Assembly (NCBI GenBank): GCA_022509085.1
Contig: JAFLTW010000002.1
Location: 180,455 to 244,454 of the forward strand
Direction of reading: 5' to 3'
Origin: Muribaculaceae bacterium
GTDB taxonomy: Bacteria > Bacteroidota > Bacteroidia > Bacteroidales > Muribaculaceae
Length of the DNA: 64,000 nucleotides
A program made the position numbers and the translations under genes. Under the pieces are notes generated by a model that was not told the origin of the DNA, searched no databases, and saw nothing but the letters and a program-made list of their open reading frames with translations. Shown piece by piece: positions 52,103 through 61,352 of this stretch. The number at the start of each line of letters is the position of its first letter. Position 1 is the stretch's first letter.

Positions 52103-52411
52103 ATGAGACAAGCCACAATTACAATTAGAGTAGAACCATCATTGAAAAAGAACTTTGATGCTTTATGTGAAGATTTCGGTTTGAGTGTCACGGCCGCATT
52201 TAACATGTTTATGAAGGCAGTAGTGAGAGAACGTTGTATTCCCTTCAAAATCAATGCTGACAACTCCAAAAGCAAGGAAGAAATCAGAGAAAGGGCCATA
52301 AAGGCTTTGGCTGAAATGAGAAAGATCGTTTCGGAAAATGACCCGGAAGAAATGAGTCTGGAAAATATCAATCGTCTCATAAAGGAAGTCAGGGATGAGA
52401 GGCGCCAATAA
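52103..52411 (+). CDS. RelB/DinJ-family antitoxin
   Basis: 102 aa. N-terminal ribbon-helix-helix: MRQATITIRVEPSLKKNFDALCEDFGLSVTAAFNMFMKAVVRERCIPF is nearly the DinJ/RelB pattern. The C-terminal part is charged and helical, as expected to wrap the toxin. It is AT-rich and overlaps the PIN gene by 17 bases, so they form one operon. In the family, such antitoxins usually pair with a RelE-type or YafQ-type toxin, not a PIN enzyme, although mixed pairs occur. Confidence 0.88.
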   Translation: MRQATITIRVEPSLKKNFDALCEDFGLSVTAAFNMFMKAVVRERCIPFKINADNSKSKEEIRERAIKALAEMRKIVSENDPEEMSLENINRLIKEVRDERRQ

Positions 52412-52832
52412 GATTTACGCTGTAATAGATACCAATGTCCTTGTTTCGACACTATACTCAAAAAACGGGACTTCTAATCCGGGAATTATCATTAATCAAG
52501 TTTTGGAGGGGAATATTATACCTTTAATAAACCCTATAATATTAAAAGAATATAAGGATGTATTGTCTAGACCAAAATTTGCCTTTCCCTCCCAGTTGGT
52601 GTCGGATCTTTACGATGCGTTTGTAGAATTTGGAATTGACACTGAAAGATGTCCAATGGACTCAGCCCTTTTCCCAGATAAAGATGATATGGTATTCTAT
52701 GAAGTTAAGCTGACGGTCGACGATTCTTATTTGATAACGGGGAACATTAGACATTTCCCGATGAATCCTTTGGTAGTCACTCCGGCTCAAATGGTAGAAA
52801 TCCTCAAAGAAAAAGGATTTCTCCAACCCTAA
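52395..52832 (+). CDS. PIN-domain toxin (endoribonuclease)
   Basis: 145 aa. Acidic metal-binding residues: VIDTNVLVSTLY (Asp12), the Glu in LKEYKDVLSRPKFAF, DKDDMVFYEVKL (Asp95-Asp97) and DDSYLITGNIRHFP, matching the COG1569-type PIN family of toxins that cut RNA. It starts inside the end of the antitoxin gene. AT-rich, like its partner. Confidence 0.88.
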   Translation: MRGANKIYAVIDTNVLVSTLYSKNGTSNPGIIINQVLEGNIIPLINPIILKEYKDVLSRPKFAFPSQLVSDLYDAFVEFGIDTERCPMDSALFPDKDDMVFYEVKLTVDDSYLITGNIRHFPMNPLVVTPAQMVEILKEKGFLQP

Positions 52833-52887
52833 TCAGTAGCACGTTTCAATCCCTAAAACCCTTTAATTGAACTCTTTGGGGCCGTGG

Positions 52888-52965
52888 CAGTTAGCTCTCC
52901 GAGCTAATTGTCACATCCCCAATCAGTTCTGCGATTAATGAGTTCTGCGATTCTTAATCAACCCA
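52888..52965. repeat. Partial repeat (mosaic F): AGCTCTCCGAGCT hairpin and motif pair
   Basis: Holds the last hairpin of module H (TTAGCTCTCCGAGCTAA, 52891-52907) and a GTTCTGCGATT pair (52926 and 52942, 16 bp apart). It ends the TA locus, as other mosaics end accessory genes. Confidence 0.75.
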
Positions 52966-52997
52966 GTGTCAATCCGCGATGCTGAAAGGGTGAGGCG

Positions 52998-54032
52998 TCA
53001 GAGGGGCTTGGTGTAGAGTTGGATGAGGTTGGAATCGTAGGAGGCCGTAGAGCGGAGCCCCAGGCCGGCGGTGCGTATGGCCGGGAACGGGTCGGGAGCG
53101 GGGACGCCGGAACCGACAATCAGCGGTGAAGTCTCGATGCGTACCTCGTCGAGGAGATCGGCTGCAAGGAAGCTCTCGAGGGTGCGAGTGCCCCCTTCCA
53201 CCATTAGCGACGTCACCTTGTATTCCGCATACAGTCTGGACAGGAAGTCAGGAAGGGATTCGGAGGGTTCCTTGAGGACACACCCACCCGACTCCAACCG
53301 CGAAGTACCGCGGAGACGCCGCGAACGGAAGGAAACCTTCAGCGGCCGGGAATCCCCGTCGCGCACTGGCCAGAGTCGGCAGTCGAGGCGCGGGTTGTCG
53401 CGGAGCACGGTGTCCGTACCCACCATTATCGCATCGTAATAGGCCCGCTCTCGGTGCATCAGCATCTGTGTGAAGGGCGTGGAGAACTTCAGGGGCGTGC
53501 CATCGCGGCCTGCAATGTAACCGTCGGCACTCTGGGCCCACTTCAGCAGCACGAAGGGTCGCCGCAGCGTGTGGGCGGTAAAAAACCTACGGTTGATGAA
53601 GAGCGCCTCGCGTCGCATAAGCCCTACCTCAACCTCCACTCCGGCACGCCGCATCTTCCCGATGCCGCTTTCATAGTCTTTAAGGAAGGGGTCTTCGGCC
53701 GCCACTACCACGTGGGGAATCTCCGTGCGCACCACCAGGTCGGCGCAGGGGGGCGTCTTCCCGAAATGGGAGCAGGGCTCGAGGGTGACATACATCGTGG
53801 ACTCCTTGAGCAGCGGCCTGTCGGCCGGGCGCACCGAGTCTACGGCATTCACCTCCGCGTGCGGACCGCCAAACCGGCGATGGTAGCCCTCGCCGATAAT
53901 CCGGCCGTCAGCCACAATCACAGCCCCCACGAAAGGATTGGGCGAGACGTTGGTACCGCCGAAGGTGGAAAGCTGAAGGGCACGCTTCATATAGGCGTGC
54001 CCTGCAGATGTATCGGAAGTATCAGTTTTCAT
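52998..54032 (-). CDS. ribD: Bifunctional riboflavin biosynthesis deaminase/reductase
   Basis: 344 aa. N-terminal deaminase with zinc ligands HAEVN (about residue 59) and PCSHFGKTPPC (about residues 91-101), and a C-terminal reductase (PFVLLKWAQSADGYIAGRDG, then the VEGGTRTLESFLAADLLDEVRI segment). Converts diamino-hydroxy-phosphoribosylaminopyrimidine to the next two intermediates of riboflavin synthesis. The ATG overlaps the stop of the M3 peptidase gene by one base (TAATG). Confidence 0.97.
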   Translation of the reverse strand: MKTDTSDTSAGHAYMKRALQLSTFGGTNVSPNPFVGAVIVADGRIIGEGYHRRFGGPHAEVNAVDSVRPADRPLLKESTMYVTLEPCSHFGKTPPCADLVVRTEIPHVVVAAEDPFLKDYESGIGKMRRAGVEVEVGLMRREALFINRRFFTAHTLRRPFVLLKWAQSADGYIAGRDGTPLKFSTPFTQMLMHRERAYYDAIMVGTDTVLRDNPRLDCRLWPVRDGDSRPLKVSFRSRRLRGTSRLESGGCVLKEPSESLPDFLSRLYAEYKVTSLMVEGGTRTLESFLAADLLDEVRIETSPLIVGSGVPAPDPFPAIRTAGLGLRSTASYDSNLIQLYTKPL

Positions 54033-56140
54033 TATTCAAAACCGCGCAGACGGAACAGCGCACCGGCCTCCGGTTTATGGCCGCGGAAGCGTTCGAAGAG
54101 CACCATGGCATCTTCAGTGTCGCCGCTTTCAAGGATATTCTTCTTAAACGAAGCAGCCGTTTCGGGGTTGAACACGCCGTCTTCCAGGAACTTCTCCCAG
54201 GCATCGGCCTCGAGCACCTGGCTCCATAGATAGGTGTAGTAACCGGAGGCGTAGCCGTCGTCGCCAAAGATATGTTTGAAGTAGGGAGAGCGGTAACGGT
54301 AAGTGATTTCGTCGGGCATTCCTATCTTGGCTGCGAAATCATTTTCGAAAGCCACGACATCGTCGACGTTGTCAACCTGTCCGTAGGCAAGGTCGAGCAG
54401 GGCGGCACCGGCAAGTTCGGTTGTTACGAAGCCCTGGTTGAATTTCGAGGAAGCCACGAGTTTCTCGATGATTTCGTCGGGAATAGCCTCGCCGGTCTGA
54501 TAGTGGCGCGCATAGCTCTTCAGCAGCTCGGGAGTGAAGGCCCAGTGCTCGTTCATCTGCGAGCAGAGCTCCACATAGTCGCGGTCAACATTTGTTCCGG
54601 CAAGCGAACGGTAGGGTGCGCGGGTAAGCATCCCCTGGAGTGCGTGGCCGAATTCATGGAACAATGTCTCCACCTCATCGATGGTAAGCAGAGAAGGGGT
54701 GTCGGCCGTGGGTCTGGTAAAGCTGCCGACATTGTAAACTATGGGACGACGATATTCTCCGTCTTCAAAGATGCCGGCACTCTGCATCTGCTCCATCCAT
54801 GCCCCCTGCACCTTGGATTCGCGGGGGAAGTAGTCGTACATCCAGAGAGCCACATGTTCGCCCGTGGCGGCGTCCTGAACATCGTAGACTTTCACCTCGT
54901 CCATATACTTAGGAGCGTCGGGTAGCTCGACCATCTTGATACCCCAGAGGCGTTCTGCGGCATCAAAGAGACCGGAAAGCACATTCTCAAGTTGGAAATA
55001 GGGGCGCACCTCGTTCTCGTCGAAATCATATTTCTGCTGCTTCACCTTGTCGGCGTAGTAGTAATAGTCGTAGGGGGCAATCTTGAAGCCGCCGCCGTTG
55101 GCGTCGACGTATGCCTGCATGTCTGCCACCTCCTCATGGCTGCGTTTCACGGCGAGGTTGAAGATCTGCGTGAGCAGGTTTTCGGCAGCCTCGGGCGAAC
55201 CGGCCATCACGCGGGAGGTCATCATCCGGGCGAAATTGTCGAAGCCCATCAGCTTGGCCTTCTCGGCGCGTAGTTTCACGATCTCCTTGATTACGGGAGC
55301 ATTGTCGAAGGGAGCCTTCGAGGCAAGTGATGTGTAACCCTCATACACCTTGCGGCGCAGCTCGCGGTTGTCGGCGTTGGAGAGCACCGGCAGACGGCTT
55401 GCGGCATGGAGTGTGAAAGCCCATTTCCCCTCGTGGCCACGCTTGGCGGCCTCCTCGGCTGCCATGGCCACCGACGATGCCGGCAGACCGGAGAGTTCCT
55501 CGGAATTCTCCACGAGCACATAGAAGTCGTTGGTAGCGCTGAGGAGGTTCTTGTTAAACTCAATGAAGAGCTGCGAGAGGCGGTCGTTGATCTTCACCAG
55601 CTCGGCCTGCTTCTCCGGCGGCAGGGCCGCACCCTGCTCGGCGAGAACGCGGTAGTATTTCTCCACCAGGCGTATCTGCACGGGGTTGAGACCCATCTCG
55701 TTGCGGCGGTCGTAGACTGCCTTGATCTTGGCGAAAAGGTCGGGATTGAGGTTCACCTGGTTGGCCGCCTCGTTGAGAAGGGGGATGGCCTCGTCGGCAA
55801 TCTTCTCGAACTCCGGGGTCTTCAGGGCGCTGTCATAGTGCCAGAATACGGAGCTCACCCTGTCGAGGATCGGGGAGAGGTTTTCGAGCGGCATGATGGT
55901 GTTGTCGAAGTCGGGCACCGCGCGGTTGACGACGATGCTGAAGATGTTGGCCTGCTGCTCCTCGATGCCGGCCTTGATGGCCGGAATGAAGTCGTCAAGC
56001 TGGATCTCCTCAAACTGAGGCATGCCATAGACGCCGGTAAAGGGCTTAAGGAAGGGGTTCTCTCTTGCCATCATTGGAAATGATGCAGCCGAGGCCACCA
56101 CTGCGAGTGCCACGGCTGTGTTTCTTAGGATATTTTTCAT
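54032..56140 (-). CDS. M3-family metallopeptidase (peptidyl-dipeptidase Dcp-like)
   Basis: 702 aa with a signal peptide (IAVALAVVASAASFPMMA-like start, MKNILRNTAVALAVVASAAS). Zinc motif HEFGHALQG about residue 490, with the third-ligand region shortly after. Substrate-binding half (about residues 25-400) and the C-terminal SGYYTYLWSQVLEADAWEKF match Dcp-type M3 oligopeptidases. Being exported, it probably degrades small peptides in the periplasm. Coupled to ribD by a one-base overlap. Confidence 0.93.
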   Translation of the reverse strand: MKNILRNTAVALAVVASAASFPMMARENPFLKPFTGVYGMPQFEEIQLDDFIPAIKAGIEEQQANIFSIVVNRAVPDFDNTIMPLENLSPILDRVSSVFWHYDSALKTPEFEKIADEAIPLLNEAANQVNLNPDLFAKIKAVYDRRNEMGLNPVQIRLVEKYYRVLAEQGAALPPEKQAELVKINDRLSQLFIEFNKNLLSATNDFYVLVENSEELSGLPASSVAMAAEEAAKRGHEGKWAFTLHAASRLPVLSNADNRELRRKVYEGYTSLASKAPFDNAPVIKEIVKLRAEKAKLMGFDNFARMMTSRVMAGSPEAAENLLTQIFNLAVKRSHEEVADMQAYVDANGGGFKIAPYDYYYYADKVKQQKYDFDENEVRPYFQLENVLSGLFDAAERLWGIKMVELPDAPKYMDEVKVYDVQDAATGEHVALWMYDYFPRESKVQGAWMEQMQSAGIFEDGEYRRPIVYNVGSFTRPTADTPSLLTIDEVETLFHEFGHALQGMLTRAPYRSLAGTNVDRDYVELCSQMNEHWAFTPELLKSYARHYQTGEAIPDEIIEKLVASSKFNQGFVTTELAGAALLDLAYGQVDNVDDVVAFENDFAAKIGMPDEITYRYRSPYFKHIFGDDGYASGYYTYLWSQVLEADAWEKFLEDGVFNPETAASFKKNILESGDTEDAMVLFERFRGHKPEAGALFRLRGFE

Positions 56141-56162
56141 GTATTTTCAAGTGTGTTTTCCG

Positions 56163-56885
56163 TTAGTCACGTCCCCCGCCGAATATGCGGAGAAGGAAGA
56201 GGAAGAGGTTGATGAAGTCGAGATAGAGGCTCATGGCTCCCATCGTGGCCAGTTTGTCGGCGAGCTGCGGCTCCGGGTTGGCTGCGGCCAGGCGCTTAAC
56301 CTGCTGGGTGTCGTAGGCCGTCAGGCCGATGAAGATGAGAAGGCCGACAATGGATACCACCCACTCCACGGCGCTGCTCTTCAGGAAGAAGTTGACGATC
56401 ATCAGGATGATGAGGCCGAAGAGGGCCATCATCAGGAAGGTGCCCATCTTAGAGAGGTCAGACTTGGTGAAGTAGCCGTAGACCGACATGGCCCCGAACG
56501 TACCGGCCGTGATGAAAAACGTGTAGGTGATGGTGCCGAGGCGATAAACCACGAAGATCGGGGCCAGCCAGGCGCCCATCAGGGCCGAGAAGATGCAGAA
56601 CAGGAGCAACACCGTGCCCGACTGCATCTTCATGAGGCGAGCCGGAATCACGAAGGCCATCACGAGCATCGCGATGAGCATTCCCCAGAATACAATCTGG
56701 TTGCCGAAGAAGAAGGTCAGGGCTGCCGGAGAGGACGAGATGCCCAGGGCAACGAATGCCGAGATGAGCAGCCCGATAAACATTCTGACGTAGACGCGCT
56801 TCAGGATGGAGTTGGTCTGCGTCTGCACCGCCTTGCTCTCGAAAAACGAAGGAGGTTGCTGCGGAGAATAATTGTTGTAGTCCAT
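56163..56885 (-). CDS. Bax inhibitor-1/YccA family membrane protein
   Basis: 240 aa, N-terminal NYSPQQPPSFFESKAVQTQTNSILKRVYVRMFIGLLISAFVALGI; seven hydrophobic segments, a signature of the BI-1 (TMBIM) family, which in bacteria includes YbhL/YccA, regulators of membrane proteolysis or calcium leak. Ends LFLLRIFGGGRD. It follows the M3 peptidase by 22 bases and may be cotranscribed. Confidence 0.9.
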   Translation of the reverse strand: MDYNNYSPQQPPSFFESKAVQTQTNSILKRVYVRMFIGLLISAFVALGISSSPAALTFFFGNQIVFWGMLIAMLVMAFVIPARLMKMQSGTVLLLFCIFSALMGAWLAPIFVVYRLGTITYTFFITAGTFGAMSVYGYFTKSDLSKMGTFLMMALFGLIILMIVNFFLKSSAVEWVVSIVGLLIFIGLTAYDTQQVKRLAAANPEPQLADKLATMGAMSLYLDFINLFLFLLRIFGGGRD

Positions 56886-56969
56886 ATCTTGTATGTTGTT
56901 TTGTATACAGTTTGTGTGTTCTTTGTGTAGCAGGTATCTCTACATATAACGTGCCAAAGCCCTGCTTTC

Positions 56970-58067
56970 TTATAAGAATTCGAACTCTGCCACGATGGGA
57001 TAATGGTCGGAGGAATTCATGCGTTCCTTGGTGACGTAGAGCGGCATGAGCTCACCCTTGTAGAGTATCTGGTCGATGTGAAACCACATCAGATGCTGGT
57101 TGTAGGTAATGAGGTGGCCGAATCCCGTCATCGCATAGGCATCCTCAAAGCCCCTCTTCGTGAAGTTGCGGTATGCCCACGAACCCGGGACGTCGTTGAA
57201 GTCGCCGCAGACAATCACGTTGCCGTTTACTCCTTGGGCGTATTCCGCGATGGCTTCCGATACCTTTGCCCTCATGGCGAAGGCATTCTTCATCTTCGTG
57301 TATATGCTCCCCTCAAACTCCTTGATGCTGTTTTTCACCCCTTCGCGGTTTTTGGCTTCCGTGATGATGTTGCGCTCCTCCTCCGATAGGAGGTAGGAGG
57401 GGAGGTGTACGTTGATCACTGTCAGGTTTTCCCCGTCAATGTCAAGTTCGTAGGCAGCGGCACTCCCGTATGTCATGTCGTTGGAGAGCTCAATTGTCTT
57501 GGGGATGAACGGATGCTTGGACAGGAACTCTACCTCGCGGCTCCAGTCCACCGACTGATAGGGATATACATCGCGCAGTGAGTCGATCTGGCTTATGTAG
57601 GTGTCAGGTATTTCAGGTTTCCCTACTCCATAAAGCTCCTGCAGGCAGATGAAGTCGGCTCCGGAGTGGATAAGGAAGTGGAGCGAGCGGTTGAGGGGCG
57701 CGTCCGGATTCTTCGTGTCCTGCATGTGAAGGCAGTTGAAGGTGATCATCTTGAATGTGCGGCCCTCATCCGCGGCGCGGTTGCTGAACCGGAATGGGAG
57801 CGCGGCGGAAAAAGTGGGTCCGCAGGCCATGAGCACCCCGATACCAATGCACCCTATGATGTAACGTCGCCTTATGAGCCAAGCCACCGCCACCACCAGC
57901 GTAGTCATGGAGAAATAGGGGAAAAACAACACTCCGATGGCCGGAAGCGTAAACCACTCGGGGTTGAAGTAACCACCGTAGGCCACCACCAGCGTGATGA
58001 TATAGAGAATCCATGTGATGATTCTCAGTGTCGGCCCGAGCAGCAGTTTTACGGGAAACGATGCCAT
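56970..58067 (-). CDS. Membrane-anchored EEP (endonuclease/exonuclease/phosphatase) protein
   Basis: 365 aa: about three membrane helices first (LRIITWILYIITLVVAYGGYFN, GVLFFPYFSMTTLVVAVAWL, IIGCIGIGVLMACGPTF), then a catalytic EEP domain: MITFNCLHMQ with the metal-ligating Glu in FICLQELYGVG, VCGDFNDVPGS and the terminal SSDHYPIVAEFEF. It cuts phosphodiesters or phosphates, substrate unknown (families here include phospholipases and nucleases). It faces the periplasm. Its stop is 31 bases from the rhomboid gene start region. Confidence 0.9.
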   Translation of the reverse strand: MASFPVKLLLGPTLRIITWILYIITLVVAYGGYFNPEWFTLPAIGVLFFPYFSMTTLVVAVAWLIRRRYIIGCIGIGVLMACGPTFSAALPFRFSNRAADEGRTFKMITFNCLHMQDTKNPDAPLNRSLHFLIHSGADFICLQELYGVGKPEIPDTYISQIDSLRDVYPYQSVDWSREVEFLSKHPFIPKTIELSNDMTYGSAAAYELDIDGENLTVINVHLPSYLLSEEERNIITEAKNREGVKNSIKEFEGSIYTKMKNAFAMRAKVSEAIAEYAQGVNGNVIVCGDFNDVPGSWAYRNFTKRGFEDAYAMTGFGHLITYNQHLMWFHIDQILYKGELMPLYVTKERMNSSDHYPIVAEFEFL

Positions 58068-58098
58068 CTTCCTGATTCTTATGGTAGTAACGGTTATT

Positions 58099-58872
58099 CT
58101 AATATTGGTAACGGTTACCCGTCAATGTGCCTTTATGTTTCCAGTAGAGCAACAGGCCCAGACCGAAGATCATGCCGCCGAGATGGGCAAAATGGGCTAC
58201 GGTGCTCATGGTGCCCGTCACCCCGAAGAAGAACTCGATCACTGCATAGCCGGCCACCATATACTTGGCCTTGATGGGGATAGGAATGAAGAAGAGATAG
58301 AGTGGCATGTTGGGGAAGACGAAGGCAAAGCCAAGCAGGATGCCGAAGATGGCTCCGGAGGCACCCACCGTCACCATGGAATTCTTCATGGCGTCGAGCG
58401 CCGACACGAGGTCGGGACGCCCGGCCTCCGCCATCTGGCGCACCAGCTCCGAAGCCTCGGCATGGCTGAGATGGTTGGCTTTCGAGAAGAAGTCGATATA
58501 CTCGTTCATCCACGTCAGGGCCCACACGCCCTCCTGAATGAGGGCCGCGCCCACGCCACACACCATATAATAAAGCAGAAACCGCTTTCCGCCCCAGAGC
58601 CTCTCGAGCATCGGCCCGAAGAAGAAGAGCGTCAGCATGTTGAAGAAGACATGGAAGAAGGTGTGTTGGTCGTGCACAAACATATAAGTGATGATCTGTG
58701 CGGGGTTGAAGTGGCTGGCCCCGACGTAGTGCAGACCGAGATGGCGTATGATGCCGTTGGCGCCAAACTGCGGGGAGATTACCTCCACCAGCCAGATCAG
58801 CGCGTTGATGATTATGATATTCTTGGTAACCGGAGGCATCGACGTGATGCTCCTGCCGAAAAACTGTGACAT
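58099..58872 (-). CDS. Rhomboid intramembrane serine protease
   Basis: 257 aa from the Met at 58872 (MSQFFGRSITSMPPVTKNIIIINALIWL), more likely than 58896. Six or more membrane helices; catalytic Ser in GASGAIFGILLGFAFVFP and the catalytic His in FAHLGGMIFGLGLLL. N-terminal amphipathic HxxxAS region is present. Cuts single-pass membrane proteins. It precedes the EEP gene by 31 bases and has no strict partner. Confidence 0.93.
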   Translation of the reverse strand: MSQFFGRSITSMPPVTKNIIIINALIWLVEVISPQFGANGIIRHLGLHYVGASHFNPAQIITYMFVHDQHTFFHVFFNMLTLFFFGPMLERLWGGKRFLLYYMVCGVGAALIQEGVWALTWMNEYIDFFSKANHLSHAEASELVRQMAEAGRPDLVSALDAMKNSMVTVGASGAIFGILLGFAFVFPNMPLYLFFIPIPIKAKYMVAGYAVIEFFFGVTGTMSTVAHFAHLGGMIFGLGLLLYWKHKGTLTGNRYQY

Positions 58873-59098
58873 TATTGGATGATAAATATAGAGCAAAATT
58901 AATTAAAATTGGAGAAATATTAAAATTTTTTCAAATTATTGCCGAAATATTTGTAAATGTGCGAAAAAAGCTATAAATTTGCCCCCAATCCGGAGAAACG
59001 GTCTGCAATACAGGTAAAAAAACAAACCGACAGCAGGAAAAAACCAACCCGGAAAGAATGAGTAAAAAGTAAGTTTTTATTTAAATCATAAACCAGAT
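58873..59098. promoter_or_regulatory. Intergenic region with HU promoter
   Basis: Plus-strand TTTG (58950-58953), 20 bp, TAAATTTG (58974-58981). The 5' leader of HU is about 110 bases and holds a four-codon frame, MSKK then TAA (59058-59072). Nothing else was recognised in this stretch. Confidence 0.7.
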
Positions 59099-59362
59099 AT
59101 GACAAAGACAGATCTTATCAACGAAATCGCTGCAAAGGCTGGTCTGACTAAGGTACAGGCTAAGGCGGCTCTCGACGCAACCCTCGAATCAATCTCCCAG
59201 GCACTTGCCAACGACGATAAGGTTCAGCTTATCGGCTTCGGTACGTTTGGTGTAGTTGAAAAACCCGCCCGCACCGGTCGCAACCCCCGCACTAAGGAGA
59301 CTATCGAAATCCCCGCTCGCAAGGTGGTTAAGTTCAAAGCTGGCGCAGGCCTCGGCAAATAA
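59099..59362 (+). CDS. HU/IHF-family DNA-binding protein
   Basis: 87 aa, full length. MTKTDLINEIAAKAGLTKVQAKAALDATLESISQALANDDKVQLIGFGTFGVVEKPARTGRNPRTKETIEIPARKVVKFKAGAGLGK: the RNPRT arm is the DNA-bending beta-ribbon. Compacts the chromosome. It has a Bacteroidetes promoter and its own terminator. Confidence 0.97.
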   Translation: MTKTDLINEIAAKAGLTKVQAKAALDATLESISQALANDDKVQLIGFGTFGVVEKPARTGRNPRTKETIEIPARKVVKFKAGAGLGK

Positions 59363-59381
59363 GAAATCGCATTTTGCAGAT

Positions 59382-59414
59382 AAAGCCTCGTGCATATAAG
59401 CCCGAGGCTTTTTT
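59382..59414 (+). terminator. Rho-independent terminator of HU
   Basis: Stem AAGCCTCG / CGAGGCTT, then TTTT, 20 bases after the HU stop. Confidence 0.9.
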
Positions 59415-59480
59415 ATTGAGATAAGACGCTTTAAATAAGGATAAGACTGACTAACGCAGATAAGACTGACATACAACGTA

Positions 59481-61268
59481 ATGGAAATAGAGAAGATATT
59501 GCAGCAGGGCGTGGCCGACGCACTCAAGAGTCTCTACGGCGCCGACTTCGAGGCAGGCGCCATACAGGTGCAGGAGACACGCAAGGAATTTGCCGGCGAC
59601 CTCACCGTCGTCACCTTCCCCTTCCTCAAGGCAAGCCGCAAGGCGCCCGATGCCACGGCGCAGGAGCTTGGCGAATGGCTCGAAAAAAACGTGGAGGCCG
59701 TAGGAGGCTTCAACGTGGTGAAGGGCTTCCTCAACATCTCCGTAAGCAAGGCCTACTGGCTGGCACAACTCGCTGAGATAGAGAAGGCCGAAGGATTTGG
59801 ACTCACTCCCGTGGCCGACGACGCGGAACTCGTGATGGTGGAATACTCCTCGCCCAACACCAACAAGCCCCTGCATCTGGGTCACGTAAGAAACAACCTT
59901 CTCGGCTACTCCCTCGCATGCATCCTCGAGGCCAACGGCAAGAGGGTGGTGAAGACCAACATTGTAAACGACCGCGGCATCCACATCTGCAAGTCGATGC
60001 TCGCCTGGCAGAAATGGGGTGACGGCATAACCCCCGAGAAGGCAGGCAAGAAAGGCGACCACCTCATCGGCGACTTCTACGTGCTCTTCGACCGCCACTA
60101 CCGCGAGGAGCTCAAGGAGCTTGAAGCCAAGGGACTTGCTAAGGAAGAGGCTGAAGCCGCCTCCACTCTCATGGCGGAGGCTCGCGAGATGCTGCGCAAA
60201 TGGGAGGCCGGCGACCCCGAGATACGTTCCCTGTGGTCGATGATGAACGAATGGGTCTACGCCGGGTTTGACGAGACCTACAAGGCCCTGGGCGTAAACT
60301 TCGATAAGATCTATTATGAGAGCGAGACCTATCTTGAGGGGAAAGACCTCGTGCTCGAGGGCCTTAAGGAAGGGAAGATGTATCGCCGCGACGACGGCTC
60401 CGTATGGGCCGACCTCACCGACGAGGGACTCGACGAGAAACTGCTGCTGAGGAGCGACGGCACCTCCGTCTACATGACCCAGGATATCGGCACAGCCAAG
60501 CAGCGCTACGAGGATTACCCCATCGACAGGATGGTCTACGTGGTTGGCAACGAGCAGAACTACCACTTCAAGGTGCTCTCCATACTGCTCGACCGCCTCG
60601 GCTTCAAGTGGGGACGCGACCTCGTGCATTTCTCCTACGGAATGGTGGAGCTTCCCGCCGGCAAGATGAAGAGCCGCGAGGGCACCGTGGTCGACGCCGA
60701 CGACCTCATCGCCGCCATGATTGCCGACGCCCGCGAGGCGGCCGGCAACAAGTTTGACGACATGCCCCCCGAGGAGGCAGCCGAAGTTTGCCGTATGGTA
60801 GGCCTTGGAGCCCTGAAATACTTCCTGCTCAAGGTTGACCCCAAGAAAAACATGATGTTCAACCCTGCGGAGTCGATCGACTTCAACGGGAATACGGGGC
60901 CATTCCTGCAATACACCTACGCCCGCATCCGCTCGCTGCTGCGCACCGCCGCCGAAAAGGGCGTTGCCCTTCAGGAGCTCGACGCCGCCGCTGCTTTGCC
61001 CGACGACAAGGAGGCGACTCTTATCCGCAAGATTGCCGGGCTCCCCGGCGTGATCAAGGAAGCCGGCGACACCTTCTCGCCCGCCCTAATAGCCAACTAT
61101 GCCTACGACCTTGCCAAGGAATACAACCAGTATTATCACGACTACCCCGTGATGAAGGAGGAAAACGAGGCAGTGCGCAACCTGCGCCTCCACGTGGCGG
61201 CACAGGTAGCCCGCACCCTGAAGACCGCCCTCTCGCTTCTCGGCATGGAGATGCCCGAGAGAATGTGA
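59481..61268 (+). CDS. argS: Arginyl-tRNA synthetase
   Basis: 595 aa. HIGH-type SPNTNKPLHLGHVRNN, the N-terminal Add-1-like region with DLTVVTFPFLK, and the C-terminal DALR anticodon-binding part. The KMSKS-type site is KMKSREGTVVDADDL. Charges tRNA-Arg. It is flanked downstream by an AT-rich foreign-looking gene. Confidence 0.97.
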   Translation: MEIEKILQQGVADALKSLYGADFEAGAIQVQETRKEFAGDLTVVTFPFLKASRKAPDATAQELGEWLEKNVEAVGGFNVVKGFLNISVSKAYWLAQLAEIEKAEGFGLTPVADDAELVMVEYSSPNTNKPLHLGHVRNNLLGYSLACILEANGKRVVKTNIVNDRGIHICKSMLAWQKWGDGITPEKAGKKGDHLIGDFYVLFDRHYREELKELEAKGLAKEEAEAASTLMAEAREMLRKWEAGDPEIRSLWSMMNEWVYAGFDETYKALGVNFDKIYYESETYLEGKDLVLEGLKEGKMYRRDDGSVWADLTDEGLDEKLLLRSDGTSVYMTQDIGTAKQRYEDYPIDRMVYVVGNEQNYHFKVLSILLDRLGFKWGRDLVHFSYGMVELPAGKMKSREGTVVDADDLIAAMIADAREAAGNKFDDMPPEEAAEVCRMVGLGALKYFLLKVDPKKNMMFNPAESIDFNGNTGPFLQYTYARIRSLLRTAAEKGVALQELDAAAALPDDKEATLIRKIAGLPGVIKEAGDTFSPALIANYAYDLAKEYNQYYHDYPVMKEENEAVRNLRLHVAAQVARTLKTALSLLGMEMPERM

Positions 61269-61352
61269 CGGCAAACCGTTCCTAATTTTGGGAAATTAAG
61301 CAAAAATTGTTAAATTCAAACCAATTCATTCTCTGTTTATTTAACACCTTCT

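Noticed and set aside
52888..52965. A rho-independent terminator of the PIN gene
   Set aside because: The hairpin has no T run and is the module H end; it may still slow transcription.
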